From contig NZ_CANMVK010000001.1 in NCBI RefSeq assembly GCF_947501405.1, positions 806,001 through 870,000 on the forward strand: DNA of 64,000 bases, in the 5' to 3' direction. The notes under the pieces were generated by a model. The model was not told the origin of the DNA. It worked only from the letters and a program-made list of their open reading frames with translations, and did no database searches. Origin of the DNA: an uncultured Hoeflea sp. GTDB taxonomy: Bacteria > Pseudomonadota > Alphaproteobacteria > Rhizobiales > Rhizobiaceae. Within the stretch, counting starts at the first letter, position 1, and the number at the start of each line of letters is the position of its first letter. Made by a program: the position numbers and the translations under genes. Below, piece after piece: positions 7,859 through 16,944 of the stretch.

Positions 7859-9130
7859 ATGACGAAACGATCGTCGCTGTCACTATGGGGAGAGACGGCC
7901 GCCGAGGCCGATCCAGGCGTGCCGATCCGGGATGATATCGTCACTGACGTGGCTGTTGTCGGGGGCGGTTACACCGGGCTGTCGGCGGCGCTGCATGCAG
8001 CGGAGAAGGGCATCGATGCCTGCGTGCTCGAAGCTCACCAGATCGGCCATGGCGGGTCGGGTCGCAATGTCGGATTGATCAATGCCGGGCTGTGGTTGCC
8101 GCCGCAGGACGTGCGGGTAAAACTGGGTGAGGCGCGCGGCGCAAGGCTGATCGAGCTTCTGGGCAAGGGCCCGGCCTATGTGATGTCGCTGATCGAGCGG
8201 CACCAGATTCGTTGCGAGTTGACCCGTAGCGGCACCATCCACGCCGCACACTCACCGGCCGGAATGAAGGATCTGGAGCGGCGGGTTGGTGAATGGGAGC
8301 GGCTGGGCGCGCCGGTGCGTTTGTTGTCCAGAGCCGAAGCGGCGGAGAAAATCGGCTCCGAGGCGTTTTTTGGCGGGCTTCTGGATGCCCGCGCCGGCAC
8401 CTTGAATCCGATGGGCTATGCGCGCGGACTTGCCCGGGCTGCCCGGGCCGCGGGCGCGCGCATTCACACCGGCGCACCGGTTGGCAAACTTACGCGTGAC
8501 GGCGACCATTGGCGGCTTGAAGCCGGGGCGGCAACGGTGCGCGCCAAATCGGTCATTCTGGCCACCAATGCCTATTCGGACGATCTGTGGCCCGGGCTCA
8601 AATCGAGCTATGTGCCGATTCATTTTTTTCAGGTTTCGACCCGGCCGCTGGGTGAGCAGATTGCACATATTCTGCCGCAGCGGCAGGGGCTGTGGGACAC
8701 CGGTACCATCATGTTCTCGCTGCGTCGGGATGCCGATGACCGGCTTATCATCGGCTCCATGGGATCGGTCATGGGCGGCGCGCGCGGGCTCTCCGAGCGC
8801 TGGGCGGGCAAGCAACTGACGCGGCTGTTTCCGTCGCTCGGCCCGGTCGAGTTCGAAACTGGATGGCACGGCCGCATCGCCATGAATGCCGAGCATATGC
8901 CGCGCATTCACCGGCTGGCGGACGGGCTCTACACGCCGATCGGCTACAATGGCCGCGGCATCGCACCGGGCACGATTTTCGGCAAGGCGATGGCCGATCT
9001 GCTGGCCGGCGGCGATGAGGCCGATCTGCCGATGCCGGTCACAGATGTGGCGCCGGCCCCGGCGCGCGCGTTCAAGGCAGGATTCTACCGCATGGCCTTT
9101 GCAGCCAACCAGATGCTCAAGAGCCTTTGA
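7859..9130 (+). CDS. FAD-dependent amino-acid/amine oxidoreductase (DadA/PuuB-like)
   Basis: A 423-residue flavoprotein of the DAO family. It has an N-terminal dinucleotide-binding motif GGGYTG (35-40), the GSGRNVG segment typical of PuuB/OrdL-type oxidases, and a C-terminal FAD-contact stretch YNGRGIAPGT. These enzymes oxidise amines or N-methyl/D-amino acids. GGAGAGGG lies upstream of the start. It is followed after 268 bp by another flavoprotein in the same direction. The substrate is not readable from the sequence. Confidence 0.85.
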   Translation: MTKRSSLSLWGETAAEADPGVPIRDDIVTDVAVVGGGYTGLSAALHAAEKGIDACVLEAHQIGHGGSGRNVGLINAGLWLPPQDVRVKLGEARGARLIELLGKGPAYVMSLIERHQIRCELTRSGTIHAAHSPAGMKDLERRVGEWERLGAPVRLLSRAEAAEKIGSEAFFGGLLDARAGTLNPMGYARGLARAARAAGARIHTGAPVGKLTRDGDHWRLEAGAATVRAKSVILATNAYSDDLWPGLKSSYVPIHFFQVSTRPLGEQIAHILPQRQGLWDTGTIMFSLRRDADDRLIIGSMGSVMGGARGLSERWAGKQLTRLFPSLGPVEFETGWHGRIAMNAEHMPRIHRLADGLYTPIGYNGRGIAPGTIFGKAMADLLAGGDEADLPMPVTDVAPAPARAFKAGFYRMAFAANQMLKSL

Positions 9131-9398
9131 GATACGGTGTGCTCACGGCGGTGTAGCCGCTGTTGTGTGAAGCCGATGGCATTGACTGTGACGGCGCCAG
9201 CCTGCCTTCAGGCCCGGATTGACTGACGTAGCCTTCCTTAAGGGAAGCTGTTCGCGGAGCGACAATTGTTGCGTCCCGGGCGCGATGCCGGGTGGGACAG
9301 CCCATCGACAAGGGTTTCAAATTGTGGTCCCGTAGCGACCAAACTGCTCGTGCGCGAGGGTGTTGGTAAGCGTTGGTAGACGACCGGGACGGAGCCCA

Positions 9399-11051
9399 AT
9401 GGACAATTGTGATGTGATCGTGGTGGGGGCCGGACTGGCCGGTCTGACAGCGGCGGCGGAACTTGCCGATCGCGGCAAATCGGTCATCATTCTGGATCAG
9501 GAAGCCGAGAACTTTCTCGGAGGCCAGGCCTTCTGGTCGCTGGGCGGGCTGTTTCTGGTCGATACGCCCGAGCAGCGCCGCATGGGCGTTCACGACAGCC
9601 GCGAGTTGGCGCTGAACGACTGGATGGGATCGGCGCAATTTGACCGCGAAGAGGATTTCTGGCCGCGCAGATGGGCCGAAGCCTATGTTGATTTCGCTGC
9701 CGGCGAGATGCGGCCCTGGCTCCACGCCATGGGGATGCGCTGGTTTCCCATTGTCGGTTGGGCTGAACGTGGAGGCTCCTACGCCAATGGTCACGGAAAT
9801 TCGGTGCCTCGGTTTCATCTGACCTGGGGCGTTGGCCCGGGCACGCTTGAGCCGTTTATCCGTCGCGTCAAGGCGCATGCTGAAACCGGCCGGATCGGCT
9901 TCAAATTCCGTCATCGCTGCTCTCGAATTCTGACTGCCAACAACGCCGTCACCGGAGTGTCGGGAGAAGTGCTGGTCGATGACCCAAAGCCGCGCGGTGA
10001 AGCCACCAGCCGCGACGTGGCGGGGGATTTCGAACTGCATGCACCGAGCGTTCTGGTGACGTCCGGCGGCATCGGCGGCGATTTCGATCTGGTGCGCAAG
10101 GCCTGGCCGCGCGACCGGCTGGGCGAACCGCCTAAAAACATGATTTGCGGCGTGCCTGCCCATGTCGACGGCCGGATGATCGCTATTACCCAGGAGGCCG
10201 GCGGGCGGGTGATCAACGCCGACCGGATGTGGCACTACACCGAGGGGGTGCGGAACTGGGACCCGATCTGGCCCAATCACGGCATCCGTATTTTGCCCGG
10301 GCCGTCGTCAATGTGGTTTGATGCCGTGGGCAACCGCCTCAAGCCGCCGTGCCTGCCGGGCTTTGACACGCTGTCGACGCTCCGCGAAATTCTCGCCACC
10401 GGGCATGAGTATTCCTGGTTTGTGATGACCCAGAAAATCCTCAAGAAAGAGGTGGCCTTGTCGGGGTCCGAACAAAACCCGGATTTCGCGGCCAAAAGCT
10501 GGGCCATGGTGCTCAAGCACCGGCTGCTCAACAAGCAGGCAACGCCGGCGGTGGAGGCGTTCAAGCGCCACGGCGAGGATTTTGTGGTTGCCGACACGCT
10601 TGAGGATCTGGTGGCCGGCATGAACCGGATCGGCGGGGATCTGGTCGATTTCGACAGGCTCAAGGCGCAGATCGTGGCGCGCGACAGCCAGATCGACAAT
10701 CCTTTCACCAAGGATGCGCAGTTGATGGCGGTTCACGCGGCGCGGAACTACCGGGGCGACAAATTGATGCGGACCGCCAAGCCGCACCGTTTGCTTGATC
10801 CCGAAAACGGACCGCTGATCGCCGTCAAGCTCAACATCATCACACGCAAGACGCTGGGCGGTTTCGAAACCGATCTCAATGGACAGGTGTTGAACGCGGC
10901 GGGCGAGTTGATTCCGGGCCTGTTTGCGGCCGGAGAAGTCAGCGGTTTCGGCGGCGGCGGCTATCACGGCTACAATGCGCTGGAGGGCAGCTTTCTGGGC
11001 GGCTGCATCTTCTCGGGCCGGCAAGCCGGACGGGCCGATACGATCGCCTGA
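9399..11051 (+). CDS. FAD-binding dehydrogenase (fumarate reductase/KSTD-like flavoprotein)
   Basis: A 550-residue protein with GAGLAG at residues 10-15 and a C-terminal FAD-binding block LFAAGEVSGFGGGG typical of the FAD_binding_2 superfamily that includes fumarate reductase and 3-ketosteroid dehydrogenase. It has no export signal, so it is probably cytoplasmic. ATG at 9399 is preferred over an upstream frame because of GGAG just before it and the immediate FAD motif. The 268-bp leader (9131-9398) holds no gene. The substrate is unknown. Confidence 0.85.
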   Translation: MDNCDVIVVGAGLAGLTAAAELADRGKSVIILDQEAENFLGGQAFWSLGGLFLVDTPEQRRMGVHDSRELALNDWMGSAQFDREEDFWPRRWAEAYVDFAAGEMRPWLHAMGMRWFPIVGWAERGGSYANGHGNSVPRFHLTWGVGPGTLEPFIRRVKAHAETGRIGFKFRHRCSRILTANNAVTGVSGEVLVDDPKPRGEATSRDVAGDFELHAPSVLVTSGGIGGDFDLVRKAWPRDRLGEPPKNMICGVPAHVDGRMIAITQEAGGRVINADRMWHYTEGVRNWDPIWPNHGIRILPGPSSMWFDAVGNRLKPPCLPGFDTLSTLREILATGHEYSWFVMTQKILKKEVALSGSEQNPDFAAKSWAMVLKHRLLNKQATPAVEAFKRHGEDFVVADTLEDLVAGMNRIGGDLVDFDRLKAQIVARDSQIDNPFTKDAQLMAVHAARNYRGDKLMRTAKPHRLLDPENGPLIAVKLNIITRKTLGGFETDLNGQVLNAAGELIPGLFAAGEVSGFGGGGYHGYNALEGSFLGGCIFSGRQAGRADTIA

Positions 11052-11175
11052 ACGGCGGTTCGTTACGGCATTTTCGCTAACGCTTGGCATGATGGCCCAG
11101 GCAAGCGCGCGGCTGTACAAGACGTACCGGCATTTCTATACCGGCCTTGATCCAACTGCATAAAGGAGACGCCTT

Positions 11176-11733
11176 ATGGCCGCCATTCCCCCGCTTTGCG
11201 ATTTCGGCTGGAAACCCGGTGATGCCACGCTGCCCGGCGTCGACGGTCAGACCCGTTCGATCCTGGAGCAGGCCGGGCCTAATGGGCTGGTGGTTGCGTT
11301 CATCTGCAATCACTGCCCCTATGTCAAAGCGGTGATCGACCGCATTGTGCGCGATGCCCGAGACCTAAGCGCGCTCGGTGTCGGCTTCGTGGCGGTATCG
11401 TCCAATGATGCCTCGGCTTATCCCGAGGATTCGTTCGACAATATGACGGCCTTTGCCGCCGCGCACGGCTTCTCCTTTCCCTATCTTTATGATGAGGATC
11501 AATCCGTTGCGCGGGACTGGGGCGCCGTCTGCACGCCGGATTTCTTCGGATTTAATGCCAATATGGAACTGCAGTATCGCGGCCGGCTCGATGCTTCGCG
11601 AAAGCAATCGGGTCCGCAGGATCTGCGGCGCGACCTCTATGAGGCGATGCGGCAGATCGCCGAGACGGGCAAGGGGCCGGTAGAGCAGATCGCCTCGATG
11701 GGCTGTTCAATCAAATGGAAGGACGCGGCGTGA
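11176..11733 (+). CDS. Thioredoxin-fold AhpC/TSA-like protein
   Basis: A 185-residue cytoplasmic thioredoxin-fold protein with the active-site pair ICNHCPYVK (Cys44, Cys47) and the cis-proline region VCTPDFFGF. It belongs to the redoxin family usually annotated thioredoxin family protein, likely a peroxidase or thiol oxidoreductase. It has no signal peptide. AAAGGAG precedes the start. Its stop overlaps the proposed GTG start of the downstream phosphatase, so the two are likely cotranscribed. Confidence 0.85.
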   Translation: MAAIPPLCDFGWKPGDATLPGVDGQTRSILEQAGPNGLVVAFICNHCPYVKAVIDRIVRDARDLSALGVGFVAVSSNDASAYPEDSFDNMTAFAAAHGFSFPYLYDEDQSVARDWGAVCTPDFFGFNANMELQYRGRLDASRKQSGPQDLRRDLYEAMRQIAETGKGPVEQIASMGCSIKWKDAA

Positions 11734-12452
11734 GCGCGACAGGCACAGGACCCAATGGGTCCACAGCTTGGCCGCAGGCCGTTCTGTTCGATCTTGATGG
11801 CACATTGATTGATTCGGTGCCCGATCTGGCCGCCGCCACAAATGAGTTGCTGGCCGGGGACGGCCTTGGGCCCCTGACGGTGGACGCGGTTCGCTCAATG
11901 ATCGGAAACGGGGTGAAGAAACTGGTCGAGCGTGCCTATCGGGCGGCAAACAAGCCGCTCGCGGGTGAAGCGCTTGTTGAAGCGACCAACCGGATGATGG
12001 CGATATACGGGCGTCAACTCACCCGGCACACGACCTTGATGATCGGTGCGGCGGAGACGGTGTCCGCTTTTCGTAGTGCTGGTGTCAAGATCGGCGTGGT
12101 GACCAACAAGCCCGAGGCCATGACCCACGAGTTGCTCGATCATTTCGGTCTGGACGACAAGGTCGATGTGGTGGTGGGCGGCGACACAGGACCAAAACGC
12201 AAACCATCGCCCGACATGCTCGACCATGCCGTGGTGGCGCTGGGAATGAGTGCCGGGCAGGCGGTGATGGTGGGCGACAGCCCGGCAGATATCGGCGCAG
12301 CGAAGGCCGCTGGAATGGCCAGTGTGGCGGTCAAGGGCGGCTATACCGATGTGGCTGTGGAAGATCTTGGCGCGGACCAGGTGATCGCCAATCTGGGCGA
12401 ACTCGCGGCTGCGGTTGGGACGTTGACGCCGCCGGTCGAAAAGTCTGCTTAA
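11730..12452 (+). CDS. gph: Phosphoglycolate phosphatase-like HAD hydrolase
   Basis: A 240-residue HAD phosphatase with motif I FDLDGTLIDS, motif II VVTNKPEA, and motifs III/IV PKRKPSPDM and MVGDSPADI, plus the helical cap of the Gph subfamily. It dephosphorylates 2-phosphoglycolate in related bacteria. The start is taken as GTG at 11730, which has GGAAGGA upstream and overlaps the preceding stop (GTGA); an ATG at 11715 is in frame but lies inside the ribosome-site region. Confidence 0.85.
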   Translation: MSATGTGPNGSTAWPQAVLFDLDGTLIDSVPDLAAATNELLAGDGLGPLTVDAVRSMIGNGVKKLVERAYRAANKPLAGEALVEATNRMMAIYGRQLTRHTTLMIGAAETVSAFRSAGVKIGVVTNKPEAMTHELLDHFGLDDKVDVVVGGDTGPKRKPSPDMLDHAVVALGMSAGQAVMVGDSPADIGAAKAAGMASVAVKGGYTDVAVEDLGADQVIANLGELAAAVGTLTPPVEKSA

Positions 12453-12578
12453 CCGCGTTGGAGCGAGATCCGATGCTGCTGCGAAAACCCGGTTCTTTAG
12501 CCCTGGTCCGGGGCTCATCAAAGGGTCGGATGCGACAAGGCGGCCCGGCCGATTGCGCTTGACGCTTTCAAGCCGGTG

Positions 12579-12598
12579 CGATTGACTGCACGCAATCG
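12579..12598. promoter_or_regulatory. Inverted repeat upstream of the Crp/Fnr gene
   Basis: CGATTG and CAATCG are 6-bp perfect arms with an 8-bp spacer, about 70 bp before the regulator's start. Spacing does not match the FNR consensus (TTGA-N6-TCAA), so it may serve another factor or be chance. Confidence 0.25.
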
Positions 12599-12666
12599 CG
12601 CTTGAACATCGATCTTATCCAAACTGTTTTGACCGGCGCGGGCACGGTCCAGGCAAGGGGCAGTCC

Positions 12667-13428
12667 ATGACCACTGTTGTCAGCCAATCCTGCCACTGCG
12701 GCAAACGCAGGGAATGCGTGGTTTATAACCGCAGCGTCTGTCATGCCGGGTCCGCCGACGCCATGGCGCAGCTTAACCGCATCGCGCACCGGCGCGATTA
12801 TCCACGCGGCAGCGTCATTCAGGCCCAGGGCGAAGCCTGCGCCATCGTCGGCAATGTGGTGGAAGGCGTGGTCAAATTGTCGAGCGCGTCGGTGAATGGC
12901 GACGACCATATCGTCGGCCTGTTGTTTCCGTCCGACTTTTTCGGACGGCTGTACTCTGAGGACTCACGGTTTTCCTATGAGGCGGCCACGGATGTAAGCC
13001 TGTGCACCATGAACCGCAGTGCTTTCGAACGATTTCTTGCCGACCATCCGGCGGTCGAGCACGAGATGCTCAAGGTCAAGCTTGATGAACTGGATGCGGT
13101 GCGCGAATGGGCGGCGATTACCAATGGCCATACCACCATGCAGCGGGTGGCGACACTGATCTACGTGTTTTCGCGCCGCTCCAGGAATCAGTTTCTTGCC
13201 GCGGATCAGCCGGTCGAGACCATTGTGCATGTGCCCCTGAGCCGCCGCGATATCGCCGACTATCTGGGAACTACGCCGGAGACCCTGAGCCGCAACATAC
13301 AGATGCTGGCGCGCGGCAACGTTATCCGCATCATCAACGCCAAGCAATTCGAGCTGCTCAACCCGGCAGAGCTGATCCGGCACTCGGGCGAATCGCGTGA
13401 AGATCTCGATCGCATCGCCTCGGCCTGA
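12667..13428 (+). CDS. Crp/Fnr-family transcriptional regulator, FNR-like with N-terminal cysteines
   Basis: A 253-residue regulator with a cyclic-nucleotide-like sensor domain and a C-terminal winged helix (about 188-225). The recognition helix carries ETLSR (Glu205, Ser208, Arg209), the residues FNR-class proteins use to read TTGA/TCAA half-sites. Cysteines at 9, 11, 17 and 25 plus Cys113 are compatible with an oxygen-sensing iron-sulfur cluster like FNR (Cys20, 23, 29, 122 in E. coli), although the CHC spacing is atypical. A matching FNR-type palindrome lies immediately downstream, before the deiminase-like gene. It probably activates or represses in response to oxygen or a related signal. 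Confidence 0.88.
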   Translation: MTTVVSQSCHCGKRRECVVYNRSVCHAGSADAMAQLNRIAHRRDYPRGSVIQAQGEACAIVGNVVEGVVKLSSASVNGDDHIVGLLFPSDFFGRLYSEDSRFSYEAATDVSLCTMNRSAFERFLADHPAVEHEMLKVKLDELDAVREWAAITNGHTTMQRVATLIYVFSRRSRNQFLAADQPVETIVHVPLSRRDIADYLGTTPETLSRNIQMLARGNVIRIINAKQFELLNPAELIRHSGESREDLDRIASA

Positions 13429-13462
13429 GTAATCGCCGCCCATCACCGCCAATGCTTTGATC

Positions 13463-13484
13463 CACATTGACGAGTGTCAATGTG
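13463..13484. promoter_or_regulatory. Perfect FNR-type palindrome
   Basis: CACATTGAC-GAGT-GTCAATGTG has 9-bp perfect arms. Its core TTGA-N6-TCAA matches the spacing of FNR/ANR/FixK boxes. It lies 35 bp after the Crp/Fnr stop and about 180 bp before the next start, in a 237-bp gap with no other gene, so it most likely controls the deiminase-like/CocE transcript. Confidence 0.7.
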
Positions 13485-13665
13485 AGCCTGCCGGTTTCGG
13501 CCGAGCATGGCTGTCCAGGGCCAACTGCGATGGTTTGGGAGCAGCCTTATGGACAGCAAACGAATACTGAAACGATGCCGGTCTTGGCCGAGCGTCAGTA
13601 TTGCAATGCACCGGCGCCCGACATCGCGCCCTCCGCTTCGCGCCTGTGACAAAGCGCGGTAGGTC

Positions 13666-14868
13666 ATGAGCCGCGCGGGCGCATCCGTCGGGGTTGCCCA
13701 TGACACCGGGATCCTGAGGGATGTTCTGGTGCACCGCCCCGTCGCCCGGTCGTCGAGCTCGGGATTGGTGGATCAGGATCTGGATGCCCGACGCCAGCAC
13801 GACAATCTGGTTGAGCATCTGCGACAGGCCGGGATCAAGGTGCAGCGGCTTGAGGAGTTGCTGACATCGGCGCTGGAATTTGCCGATGCGCGTGACTGGA
13901 TTCTGGAACGGCGCATTGGCGAGCGCGACGCAGATCGCCGCGGGATCGATGAAATCGCCGGCTGGCTCAGCGAACAGCCCGCCGCAGTGCTCAGCCAGTA
14001 TCTGATTGACGGCCTACCTGTGGCTGATCTGCCGAAGATGGCTCTGCGCCGCCACGATAGCGGAAACAATGCGCAAGGCTGGTTTTTGCCGCCGCTTGAC
14101 GGGCTCAGCCATCCGCAGCGGACCTTGCGGTTTCTGGATGGCGGTGCGCTGATTTCGCATCCGCCGCCCGGAGGCAGCCGGGCGGAGGCGATCAACATGT
14201 CGGCGCTGCTCAATTTCGCGCCTGTGTTCGATGAGGCGCGGTTTGAGTTCTGGATTTCGAGCGATGGGGCGGATTTGTCCTGCCCGCCGATCCATGCCGG
14301 GGATATTCTGGTGTTGAGCGGTGAGACCTATGTGCTGGCGATCACGCGCCGGACCAGCGCCCAGGCGCTGTCACTGCTGGCGGCGGCGCTGTTTCGCCAG
14401 AACCTCGCCGAACACATCTATTGGATCGATCTGACCGCGGCCGGACAGTGTAGCCTCGATGATTGTCTGTTACCGCTCAGCCAGGATTGCCTGTTGGTGG
14501 ACACCCGCATTCTGGATCGAGCCCAGGCGGTGGAGGTGCGTCCCAAAACGCCCGGTCCGATGCTGGATATCGAAACCTGTGCGGCGGGGCTGCTTGCGAA
14601 GCTGCTGTCCTCACAATCGCGGCCCATGCGGGTGATCGATGTCGCGGCCCATTCGGGTGCGGTGGGCAGGGCGCTCGCCAAGCTCGCCCCGATCGTCGTG
14701 GGGCCAGGACGGCTGATGCTGTTTGAGGAGCATATGCCGGCATTTGCGACCCTTGAGGCCGCTGGCCTGGAGATCGTGGCGGCATTGCCCGGTTCAGCGC
14801 TGATGCGCGAGGGCAAGGGCCCGCGTGACCTGGTCACCGCGCTTCTTGCCGAGCCCGCTTCGGCGTGA
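13666..14868 (+). CDS. Arginine-deiminase-like protein, catalytic residues lost
   Basis: A 400-residue homologue of arginine deiminase. The N-terminal LRDVLVHRP, the QRQHDxLV-like helix (ARRQHDNLVEHLRQAGIKV) and ADLPKMAL are all family landmarks. The active site has decayed. The TRD segment is absent, the EGGD motif reads HAGDIL, the HLDT motif reads WIDL, and the C-terminal GGPRC with the nucleophilic cysteine reads KGPRD (Asp388). It is therefore unlikely to hydrolyse arginine and may be a binding or regulatory paralogue, or have new chemistry. It sits downstream of an FNR-like box, echoing the anaerobic control of true arc operons, and 38 bp before a CocE-type hydrolase. Confidence 0.7.
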   Translation: MSRAGASVGVAHDTGILRDVLVHRPVARSSSSGLVDQDLDARRQHDNLVEHLRQAGIKVQRLEELLTSALEFADARDWILERRIGERDADRRGIDEIAGWLSEQPAAVLSQYLIDGLPVADLPKMALRRHDSGNNAQGWFLPPLDGLSHPQRTLRFLDGGALISHPPPGGSRAEAINMSALLNFAPVFDEARFEFWISSDGADLSCPPIHAGDILVLSGETYVLAITRRTSAQALSLLAAALFRQNLAEHIYWIDLTAAGQCSLDDCLLPLSQDCLLVDTRILDRAQAVEVRPKTPGPMLDIETCAAGLLAKLLSSQSRPMRVIDVAAHSGAVGRALAKLAPIVVGPGRLMLFEEHMPAFATLEAAGLEIVAALPGSALMREGKGPRDLVTALLAEPASA

Positions 14869-14906
14869 CACTGTTTGCTGAATAATTGCGGGGGGAGAGA
14901 GCGGCG

Positions 14907-16925
14907 ATGGCGTCTTTCATGCCGGAGACTGAGAGCGGATTTGCGCGCGATGTGCGGGTGATCGAGGATCAGCCGATCGTGATGCCGGATGGTTGCCGGT
15001 TGTCCGCCAGGATCTGGTTGCCAATAGACGCCGAAAAATCGCCGGTGCCGGCAATCGTCGAGCATCTGCCCTATCGCAAGCGTGACGGCACCATCGTGCG
15101 CGACAGCCTGACTCATCCCTGGATGGCCGGGCAGGGCTATGGCTGTATCCGGGTCGACATGCGGGGAAATGGCGATTCGCAAGGCCTGATGGAGGACGAA
15201 TACACCGAACAGGAGTTAAGCGACGCCTGCGCGGTCATTGCCTGGGCAGCGGCGCAGCCCTGGTGCGCGGGAACGGTGGGGATGATGGGCATCTCCTGGG
15301 GCGGGTTCAATTCGCTGCAGGTGGCGGCGCTGCGGCCGCCGGCGCTCAAGGCGATCATCACCCTGTGCTCGACCGTCGACCGTTTTGCCGATGATATTCA
15401 TTTCAAGGGCGGCTGCCTGCTGGGCGAGAATTTCGGCTGGGCGGCGAACATGCTGTCTTATTCCTCGCGGCCGCCCGATCCGCTGCTTGCGGGCGAGGGC
15501 TGGCGCGAGATGTGGCTCGACCGGCTTGAAAACATGCCGTTTCTGGCGCGTGAATGGCTCTCGCGCCAGAAACGTGACGCCTACTGGAAACACGGCTCGG
15601 TTTGTGAGGATTACTCAGCCATTGAAGCCGCGGTGCTTTCGATCGGCGGCTGGCACGACGGCTACCGAAACACGATCTCGCACCTGGTCGAAAACCTGAC
15701 GGCACCGGTCAAGGGCATCGTCGGGCCGTGGATCCATAAATATCCGCATTACGCCGGGCCGGAGCCGCGGATCGGCTTCCTGCAGGAAGCCAAACGCTGG
15801 TGGGACCGCTGGCTCAAGGGCGTGGACAACGGAGCGGAAAATCTGCCCGACTACCGCGCCTGGCTGATGGATTCGATCGCCCCGCAGCGCTGGGTCGATG
15901 AACGGCCGGGCCGCTGGATCGCAGAGACCGAGTGGCCGTCGCCGAACATTGCCGAAAAGCGGCTGGAGCTTGGCGATGGCAGTCTGGGCGAGGGCGCGAT
16001 GACCGGGCCAGTCACCATATCGTCTCCTGGTGATTGCGGCTCGCAAGGCGGTGAGTATTTCCCGTTTGCCTACGGGCCGGAGCTGCCGGATGAGCAGACG
16101 CCTGATGATTGCAAGTCGGTCTGTTTTGACGGCGCGACATTGTCCGAGCCGCTCGATATCGTCGGTGCGCCGAGGCTGTCGATCACCGCAAGTTCTGATC
16201 AGCCGATGGCCCTGCTTGCGGTGCGGCTGTGCGATCTGCGGCCCGACGGGAGTTCGGCGCTGATCAGCATCGGCGTTCTCAACCTGACCCACCGGAGTTC
16301 CAGCGAAGCGCCGGAGTTGCTTGTGCCCGGAGAGAGTTTCGTGGCGACGGTGACGCTCGATCAGATCGCCTACAGGTTGCCGGCCGGGCATCGTTTGCGG
16401 GTGGCGGTCTCGACCAGCTATTGGCCCTACATCTGGCCGTCACCGGCACAGGCGGCTGTGACGATCAAGCAAGGCTCCTTGCATATGCCATTGCGCTGCG
16501 GCACGGCTCGGGGCGATGAGACGCGATTTGAGAAACCGGTGGGGGCGGCGCCATGGCGGCACGAAAACCTGCGACCCTCGGCGTCAACGCGGGTGATGGA
16601 ACGTGACCCGGACAGCGGAGTTGTCAGCACGATCATTTTCAACGACGCCGGAGAAAACCGCGATCTCGATCATGGCCTGATTTCGGGCAGCACCACACGC
16701 GAGGTCTGGTCGATTGATCCGTTGGATCCGCAATCGGCAACAGCCAAAGTCCGGTGGACGCAGACCAGCGGCCGTGATGACTGGCGGGTCAACACCATTG
16801 CCGAAATGGAGATGCGCTGCGATGCGGATTGGTTCCATATCTCCGGTCATCTGACCGCGATCGAGAACGGCCAAACAGTTTTCGAGCGAAGCTGGGACGA
16901 ACGGATCGCACGAAAATTCGTCTGA
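14907..16925 (+). CDS. CocE/NonD-family alpha/beta hydrolase
   Basis: A 672-residue serine hydrolase. The catalytic triad is visible as Ser130 in GISWGG, Asp251 in GGWHDGY and His277 in GPWIHK, followed by the beta-rich X-Pro dipeptidyl-peptidase C-terminal domain (about 360 onward). Members hydrolyse esters, amides or acylated substrates such as glutaryl-7-ACA or cocaine; the physiological substrate is unknown. ATG at 14907 is preferred because a GGGGGGAG site precedes it; a TTG at 14886 precedes that site. No signal peptide is apparent. It is probably cotranscribed with the deiminase-like gene. Confidence 0.88.
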   Translation: MASFMPETESGFARDVRVIEDQPIVMPDGCRLSARIWLPIDAEKSPVPAIVEHLPYRKRDGTIVRDSLTHPWMAGQGYGCIRVDMRGNGDSQGLMEDEYTEQELSDACAVIAWAAAQPWCAGTVGMMGISWGGFNSLQVAALRPPALKAIITLCSTVDRFADDIHFKGGCLLGENFGWAANMLSYSSRPPDPLLAGEGWREMWLDRLENMPFLAREWLSRQKRDAYWKHGSVCEDYSAIEAAVLSIGGWHDGYRNTISHLVENLTAPVKGIVGPWIHKYPHYAGPEPRIGFLQEAKRWWDRWLKGVDNGAENLPDYRAWLMDSIAPQRWVDERPGRWIAETEWPSPNIAEKRLELGDGSLGEGAMTGPVTISSPGDCGSQGGEYFPFAYGPELPDEQTPDDCKSVCFDGATLSEPLDIVGAPRLSITASSDQPMALLAVRLCDLRPDGSSALISIGVLNLTHRSSSEAPELLVPGESFVATVTLDQIAYRLPAGHRLRVAVSTSYWPYIWPSPAQAAVTIKQGSLHMPLRCGTARGDETRFEKPVGAAPWRHENLRPSASTRVMERDPDSGVVSTIIFNDAGENRDLDHGLISGSTTREVWSIDPLDPQSATAKVRWTQTSGRDDWRVNTIAEMEMRCDADWFHISGHLTAIENGQTVFERSWDERIARKFV

Positions 16926-16944
16926 ACCCGGAGCGATTGGCCAG

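Noticed and set aside
12558-12572. CTTGA-N5-TCAAG as an FNR box for autoregulation
   Set aside because: The spacer is one base short of the TTGA-N6-TCAA consensus.
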